Origin: Azoarcus sp.
GTDB lineage: Bacteria; Pseudomonadota; Gammaproteobacteria; Burkholderiales; Rhodocyclaceae
DNA length: 7,246 nt
Assembly (NCBI GenBank): GCA_031282905.1
Contig: JAITCV010000246.1
Span: forward strand, 1-7,246
Direction of reading: 5' to 3'
Positions 1-2,707 of the stretch are shown here, piece after piece. The notes under the pieces are model-generated. The model ran no database searches, had not been told where the DNA came from, and saw only the letters and a list, made by a program, of their open reading frames with translations. Position 1 is the first letter of the stretch; each line of letters opens with the position of its first letter. A program made the translations under genes and the position numbers.

Positions 1-96
1 TTCCGCGTCCTTTCTCTCCGCCTCTTCCGCCCTGCACCCCAGACCGAAGGCCAGGAGACCCGACAATAGCATCCACCAAACCATTTTCTGCCGCAT
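1..96 (-). CDS. Putative small lipoprotein / exported protein, N-terminal fragment
   Basis: This is the first 32 codons of a minus-strand gene that runs off the left edge. The ATG (complement of 94-96) is preceded by GGAG (complement of 104-107) with a 7-nt spacer, which decides the start over the in-frame ATGs at codons 5 and 9. The peptide has a basic start (MRQK), a hydrophobic core over residues 6-20 (VWWMLLSGLLAFGLG), then Cys21 followed by a charged stretch (RAEEAERKDAE). This is the layout of a lipoprotein signal peptide, with Cys21 as the lipidated residue after LspA cleavage. The -3 residue is Gly instead of the usual Leu/Val/Ile, so the lipobox is imperfect. Cleavage by signal peptidase I after CRA is the alternative. 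The mature part is cut off, so no family can be given. It lies downstream of rpiA on the same strand, but the 306-nt gap with dyads argues for its own transcript. Confidence 0.6.
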   Translation of the reverse strand, partial: MRQKMVWWMLLSGLLAFGLGCRAEEAERKDAE

Positions 97-103
97 GATG
101 TCA

Positions 104-152
104 CTCCAGAAAAACCGAAACGCCTATTCTGGAGAAACCGCCCAGAATAGGC
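104..152 (-). promoter_or_regulatory. Leader hairpin with alternative pairing to the Shine-Dalgarno of the lipoprotein gene
   Basis: On the plus strand, 122-132 (GCCTATTCTGG) and 142-152 (CCAGAATAGGC) form a perfect 11-bp inverted repeat with a 9-nt loop. The segment 127-134 (TTCTGGAG) is also perfectly complementary to 104-111 (CTCCAGAA). In the minus-strand transcript, 104-111 reads TTCTGGAG and contains the Shine-Dalgarno of the gene starting at 96. The middle segment can therefore pair either with the upstream arm, leaving the ribosome binding site free, or with the Shine-Dalgarno, blocking it. The minus-strand sequence after the 11-bp stem is T-rich (GTTTCGGTTTTT), so a terminator role for upstream transcripts is also possible. 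The pairings are seen; regulation is inferred. Confidence 0.45.
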
Positions 153-224
153 AAGCGCCCGCTTATTTTGACGGCGCGCGCGGATGTAGCCTGTAGAACC
201 CGATTTGTGGAACCCTCGTGGGGC

Positions 225-269
225 CCGGCCAATCTCGATCTCTTCAGCGGCACTTTGTGCCATGGCCGG
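225..269. repeat. Nested inverted repeat
   Basis: An outer 7-bp inverted repeat, CCGGCCA (225-231) with TGGCCGG (263-269), encloses a 5-bp hairpin, GGCAC-TTT-GTGCC (249-261). It lies just left of the 24-bp palindrome and downstream of rpiA on the minus strand. It could belong to a composite dispersed repeat or to the rpiA transcript end. There is no T-tract on either side. Confidence 0.4.
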
Positions 270-274
270 CTGCC

Positions 275-298
275 AGGGGCGACGCATGCGTCGCCCCT
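275..298. repeat. Perfect 24-bp palindrome, dispersed-repeat type
   Basis: Positions 275-286 (AGGGGCGACGCA) are exactly the reverse complement of 287-298, giving a 24-bp palindrome with no loop. The plus-strand right flank continues TACAAAAG. GC-rich palindromes beginning with GGGGCGAC and flanked by TACA/TGTA occur in many copies in intergenic regions of numerous bacteria, so I read this as one member of such a family. It lies 105 nt downstream of the rpiA stop. It lacks a T-tract, so it is not a standard rho-independent terminator, although a long GC stem could stabilise the rpiA mRNA 3' end. Confidence 0.6.
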
Positions 299-402
299 AC
301 AAAAGTCCTATCAAGAATGCAGCACTACATTGGTTCAGCGACCCGAAGCGCCGAAGCAAGTGGAAAAGCCGCCTGGATTGCCACGTTGCGCAATGATAGC
401 GG

Positions 403-1119
403 CTACGAACCAGGCCCCCCCTCTTCTTCCCCGGGTGACACACAGTCCTTTGTCCTCTGAAAACGGCAAACCCCTTCTTCCCCGGATGACAGCACGACAT
501 CCGCGCCACGGCACGCGAACAAGCCATTGGTCACGACCCCGGTGATCCGATCCAGCTTCCTTTCCAATACCTCGGGCGCTTCAATCGATAGACCATGAAT
601 GTCGATAATGACATTACCATTATCCGTGACGAACCCCTCCCGCAGGCGGGGAAGGCCACCGGTCAAATGCGCAAGCTCATGGGCGACATAAGCGCGCGCC
701 ATGGGAATGACCTCGACGGGCAAGGGGAAAGCCCCCAGCTTGGCAACTCGTTTGCTGACATCGCAGATGCAGACGAAACGGCGGGCGATGGCGGCGAGGA
801 TTTTTTCGCGGGTGAGCGCACCGCCGCCGCCTTTGATCATGCGGAAATCGTGGTCGACCTCGTCCGCGCCGTCGATGTAGACCGGCAGGCTGCCGCCGAT
901 GAGCGCCTCGGGCGAACACAGCGGGATGCCATGGGCGGCAAGCCGCCGCGAGCTGGCTTCCGAACTGGACACCGCTCCGCGGATGCGATGCCTGATGCCC
1001 GCGAGCGCGTCGATGAAATAGTTGACAGTGGAGCCGGTGCCCACGCCGATGAGCTGGCCGTCTTCAATTTCGTTCAGTGCGGCAAGCGCGGCGGCTTGCT
1101 TGAGTTCATCCTGGGTCAT
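403..1119 (-). CDS. rpiA: Ribose-5-phosphate isomerase A
   Basis: RpiA interconverts ribose 5-phosphate and ribulose 5-phosphate in the cytoplasmic pentose phosphate pathway. The 238-residue product matches the RpiA family throughout: N-terminus MTQDELKQ, phosphate-binding GVGTGST (25-31), SSS (51-53), DGADE (83-87), KGGGGALTREK (96-106) and TDNGN (155-159). The residues equivalent to E. coli Asp81, Asp84, Lys94 and Glu103 are Asp83, Asp86, Lys96 and Glu105. The start was chosen because MTQDELK is the conserved family N-terminus. It has a GGAG (complement of 1131-1134) 11 nt upstream. The frame stays open further upstream, so a longer form cannot be excluded. E. coli RpiA has 219 residues. 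Here the conserved part ends near residue 222 and about 16 further residues rich in Glu and Gly follow, encoded partly by a short duplicated segment. Divergent from ribF; its promoter should lie in the AT-rich region to the right. Confidence 0.96.
   Translation of the reverse strand: MTQDELKQAAALAALNEIEDGQLIGVGTGSTVNYFIDALAGIRHRIRGAVSSSEASSRRLAAHGIPLCSPEALIGGSLPVYIDGADEVDHDFRMIKGGGGALTREKILAAIARRFVCICDVSKRVAKLGAFPLPVEVIPMARAYVAHELAHLTGGLPRLREGFVTDNGNVIIDIHGLSIEAPEVLERKLDRITGVVTNGLFACRGADVVLSSGEEGVCRFQRTKDCVSPGEEEGGPGS
423..491. repeat. 18-nt direct repeat pair inside the 3' end of rpiA
   Basis: Positions 423-440 and 474-491 are direct repeats of 18 nt (CTTCTTCCCCGG-R-TGACA on the plus strand) with a single mismatch at 435/486. 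The offset is 51 nt, exactly 17 codons, so both copies are read in the same rpiA frame, as SSGEE (residues 211-215) and SPGEE (228-232). They lie where the conserved RpiA fold ends. The pair either arose by local duplication or consists of two insertions of a short dispersed repeat. Confidence 0.7.
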
Positions 1120-1287
1120 CGTGAAAGCAACTCCGGTTCGAAACTGCTGGGTTGAATTTTCATCGTGGGCGAATCTGGGCGCGGCCATATCCTCCACGGT
1201 GGCCCGGAAGTTGTCCAGCGGTTTTTGCTTCTTCCGTGGAATTTTGCTCCTTTCATGAAATTTGACTCATTGATTCTTATGAATGAA

Positions 1288-1311
1288 ATGATCGAGATCA
1301 TCCTTGATCAT
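1288..1311. promoter_or_regulatory. Cluster of ATGATC/GATCAT half-sites upstream of rpiA
   Basis: ATGATC (1288-1293) and GATCAT (1296-1301) form a 6-bp inverted repeat with a 2-nt centre, followed after 4 nt by a third half-site GATCAT (1306-1311). It lies about 170-190 nt upstream of the rpiA start, inside AT-rich DNA. Repeated half-sites in a divergent promoter region suggest an operator for an unknown regulator. They are also overlapping GATC (Dam-type) sites. No regulator is encoded next to it, so the role is speculative. Confidence 0.25.
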
Positions 1312-1357
1312 CGCTTCGCAATCATTGAATTTCCTCGCATTTCCGGCGAGTATGTCT

Positions 1358-1594
1358 TCAGTCTCGCATGACTTCTACCACCAATCTTCTACCACCAATG
1401 ATTTTACTCAAATATTCAAAATCGGCCTCGACCAGGTTTGGGGATGAGTTTTCAAAAATGAGGTTCATTGACGTTTCTGTGAGGCAAGCCCGTTTTCGCA
1501 GCGAAGCTGCCGATGTCGATACTGTATTTTCCTCTATCTGTTGCAGAAACTGCGAATAGGTCAAATTCCGTTCGCGCAGCAGCTTGATCGGCAT
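1358..1594 (-). CDS. Hypothetical short ORF, doubtful (possibly a decayed gene)
   Basis: This 78-codon ORF starts at ATG (complement of 1592-1594) and is not recognised. There is no good Shine-Dalgarno, and a stop codon lies directly upstream in frame. Codon use is AT-richer than in the neighbours (ATA, ACA, GTA, TTG). There is no signal peptide or membrane segment. The stretch TYSQFLQQIEENTVS (12-26) faintly resembles the opening of the periplasmic domain of FtsH proteases (YSEFL...V), and SPNLVE (51-56) falls about where FtsH has a DPNLV-like segment. The transmembrane helix that should precede it is missing, so this is only a hint. The last codons run through a 14-nt tandem duplication. 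With one copy removed, the frame would continue to a 90-residue product ending near 1310. That fits a degraded gene better than an active one. Confidence 0.2.
   Translation of the reverse strand: MPIKLLRERNLTYSQFLQQIEENTVSTSAASLRKRACLTETSMNLIFENSSPNLVEADFEYLSKIIGGRRLVVEVMRD
1372..1399. repeat. Perfect 14-nt tandem duplication
   Basis: CTTCTACCACCAAT occurs twice back to back (1372-1385 and 1386-1399) with no mismatch. Because 14 is not a multiple of three, gain or loss of a copy shifts any frame crossing it, including the doubtful minus-strand ORF at 1358-1594. Perfect identity suggests recent slippage or duplication. Confidence 0.85.
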
Positions 1595-1653
1595 TTATTT
1601 ATGATCCGCATTTCTTTATTCATCGGGAAGGTTTTCAAGCATCCGAGTCTTCG

Positions 1654-1680
1654 CGGAAACATGATGTAAGCATATTTCCG
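1654..1680. promoter_or_regulatory. Imperfect dyad upstream of ribF
   Basis: CGGAAA (1654-1659) pairs with TTTCCG (1675-1680). After one mismatch, ATG (1661-1663) pairs with CAT (1671-1673), leaving a 7-nt loop. The centre lies about 80 nt upstream of the ribF start and about 55 nt upstream of the -10-like box, a plausible place for a regulator site. The plus strand continues TTTTCGGGG, a poor T-tract, so a weak terminator is the alternative. There is no sign of an FMN riboswitch. Confidence 0.25.
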
Positions 1681-1722
1681 TTTTCGGGGCTACCTGCCCG
1701 CATGCTCCGCTTTCTTTGCCGC

Positions 1723-1728
1723 TATACT
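1723..1728 (+). promoter_or_regulatory. Candidate -10 element for the ribF-ispH cluster
   Basis: TATACT matches the sigma-70 -10 consensus TATAAT at five of six positions. It lies 19 nt upstream of the ribF ATG, which would give a leader of roughly a dozen nucleotides. No good -35 hexamer is present 16-18 nt upstream (that stretch reads GCATGC). The call rests on the -10 alone; transcription could instead start further upstream. Confidence 0.3.
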
Positions 1729-1747
1729 TCCAGCTTTTTGCGCGCTC

Positions 1748-2689
1748 ATGCAGGTTTTTCGCGGTATTCCCGCCCAGGCCAGTCAAGCCTGTGTGCTCAC
1801 CATCGGCAATTTCGATGGCCTGCACCTCGGGCATCAAGCCTTGTTGCGCCTTCTGGCCGATAAGGCGATGGCGCTTGGCCTGCCCACGGCAGTGCTGACT
1901 TTCGAGCCGCATCCGCGTGAGTTGTTCAGCCCCGAGGATGCCCCCGCGCGGCTGACTTCGCTGCGCGAAAAACTGCTGCTGCTGGGGGCAAGCGGCGTCG
2001 ACCGTGTCTACATCGGCCACTTCACCCGCCGCTTCGCCACGCTCGATGCACAGACCTTCGTCGATGCGCTGGTGCGCGGACTCGCGCCGCGTCATCTGCT
2101 CATTGGCGACGATTTTTGTTTTGGCGCGCGCCGAGGCGGCGATTTCGCCCTGTTGCAAACGGCAGGACAAGAGCATGGCTTCACGGTCGAGGCCATGCCG
2201 ACGCTGACGGTCGGAGGCGAACGCGCGTCCAGTTCCGCCGTGCGCCAGGCGCTTGCCAGCGGCGCGCTCGACCATGCCGCGCGCCTGCTCGGGCGTCCAT
2301 ACAGCATCGCCGGGCGAGTGGTGCATGGTGACCAGATCGGCCGCAAGCTTGGTTTCCCTACCGCCAACCTCCATTTTCGCCATCGCCGTCCGGCCTTGCG
2401 GGGCGTGTTTGCCGTGGCGGTCGAGGGTATCGGTCCGGCACGCCGTCCCGCCATCGCCAATGTCGGCTTGCGCCCGACCGCCAGCCAAGGGGTGGAGCCC
2501 CGGCTGGAAATTCATGTGCTCGATTGGGCGGGGCATTGTTACGGCAAGGTGTTGCGCGTGCATTTCCTGCACAAACTGCGGGCCGAAGTCCGTTTTCCTT
2601 CGCTCGACGCTCTCAAGACGCAAATCGCACACGACGAAATTGCCGCGCGCGATTGGTTTTCCCTCCATCCAGACAGCCTGCGCGGCTGA
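1748..2689 (+). CDS. ribF: Bifunctional riboflavin kinase / FAD synthetase
   Basis: RibF phosphorylates riboflavin to FMN and adenylates FMN to FAD in the cytoplasm. The 313-residue product is the same length as E. coli RibF. The N-terminal nucleotidyltransferase domain (about 1-180) shows GNFDG (20-24), the HxGH motif HLGH (26-29), FEPHP (52-56), GDDFCFG (120-126) and SSSAVR (161-166). The C-terminal flavokinase domain (about 181-310) shows LGRPYSIAGRVVHGD (181-195), GFPTAN (202-207), NVGLRPT (238-244), LEIHVLD (253-259) with the likely catalytic Glu254, and FPSLDALK (283-290). The start is the family start (MQVFRG compares with MKLIRG in E. coli), though no clear Shine-Dalgarno precedes it. 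One oddity: most relatives have Arg where GDDFCFG has Cys124. It is the first gene of the plus-strand cluster and ends 18 nt before ileS. Confidence 0.97.
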   Translation: MQVFRGIPAQASQACVLTIGNFDGLHLGHQALLRLLADKAMALGLPTAVLTFEPHPRELFSPEDAPARLTSLREKLLLLGASGVDRVYIGHFTRRFATLDAQTFVDALVRGLAPRHLLIGDDFCFGARRGGDFALLQTAGQEHGFTVEAMPTLTVGGERASSSAVRQALASGALDHAARLLGRPYSIAGRVVHGDQIGRKLGFPTANLHFRHRRPALRGVFAVAVEGIGPARRPAIANVGLRPTASQGVEPRLEIHVLDWAGHCYGKVLRVHFLHKLRAEVRFPSLDALKTQIAHDEIAARDWFSLHPDSLRG

Positions 2690-2707
2690 ATACCATCAAA
2701 GAACGCC

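Larger units (their letters stand above)
97..402. other. Non-coding region rich in inverted repeats (rpiA 3' side to lipoprotein leader)
   Basis: I see no credible gene here. Reading frames in this stretch have no recognisable protein content and no good ribosome binding site. It holds three dyads listed separately (104-152, 225-269, 275-298). Near 373-396 is a stretch (GCCTGGATTGCC on the plus strand, followed by GCGCAATGA) resembling a common class of bacterial intergenic repeat with the pattern CTGGATTGC...CGCAATGA. No rho-independent terminator with a T-tract is visible immediately after rpiA, so termination there may rely on the dyads or on Rho. Identification as dispersed repeats is inferred from the look of the sequence, since only one copy of each lies in the window. 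Confidence 0.55.
1120..1747. other. Divergent intergenic region with AT-rich islet (core about 1230-1620)
   Basis: This 628-nt gap separates divergent rpiA and ribF. A hand count over 1261-1620 gives 152 G+C of 360 (42%), against about 60% in the flanking genes. It must contain the rpiA promoter and the ribF cluster promoter. Only a -10-like TATACT near ribF is visible, and I could not assign a convincing -35/-10 pair for rpiA. The contents are described separately: a weak ORF, a 14-nt tandem duplication, a GATCAT cluster and a dyad at 1654-1680. In many betaproteobacteria murJ (mviN) precedes ribF, and it is absent here. The composition change suggests an insertion or a decayed gene, but no transposase, integrase or terminal repeats are visible. 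Confidence 0.6.

Noticed and set aside
168..196. TTGACG at 168-173 as a plus-strand -35 box
   Set aside because: No acceptable -10 lies 16-18 nt downstream (it reads CTGTAG) and there is no plus-strand gene to drive.
275..298. The 24-bp palindrome as the rpiA rho-independent terminator
   Set aside because: No T-tract follows the stem on the minus strand (it reads GGCAGCCGG), and the perfect zero-loop palindrome fits a dispersed repeat better.
97..402. CRISPR array or tRNA-like structure
   Set aside because: The repeats are palindromic and not regularly spaced, and no cloverleaf with anticodon and TΨC arms could be traced.
168..545. Several overlapping plus-strand frames of 60-125 codons
   Set aside because: They run through palindromes and repeats and partly overlap the rpiA 3' end; composition and content are not protein-like.
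595..1155. A 186-codon plus-strand open frame opposite rpiA
   Set aside because: RpiA is certain on the other strand; this frame is its shadow and lacks a ribosome binding site or known motifs.
1116..1301. A 61-codon minus-strand ORF starting upstream of rpiA
   Set aside because: It is out of frame with rpiA, has no good ribosome binding site, and its codons lack the GC third-position bias that the rpiA frame shows over the same stretch.
1741..1750. FMN riboswitch upstream of ribF
   Set aside because: The candidate leader is too short and the conserved FMN-aptamer blocks are absent in 1600-1747.
1616..2668. A 350-codon minus-strand open frame antisense to ribF
   Set aside because: It mirrors ribF codon bias, has no family resemblance, and ribF motifs are complete on the plus strand.
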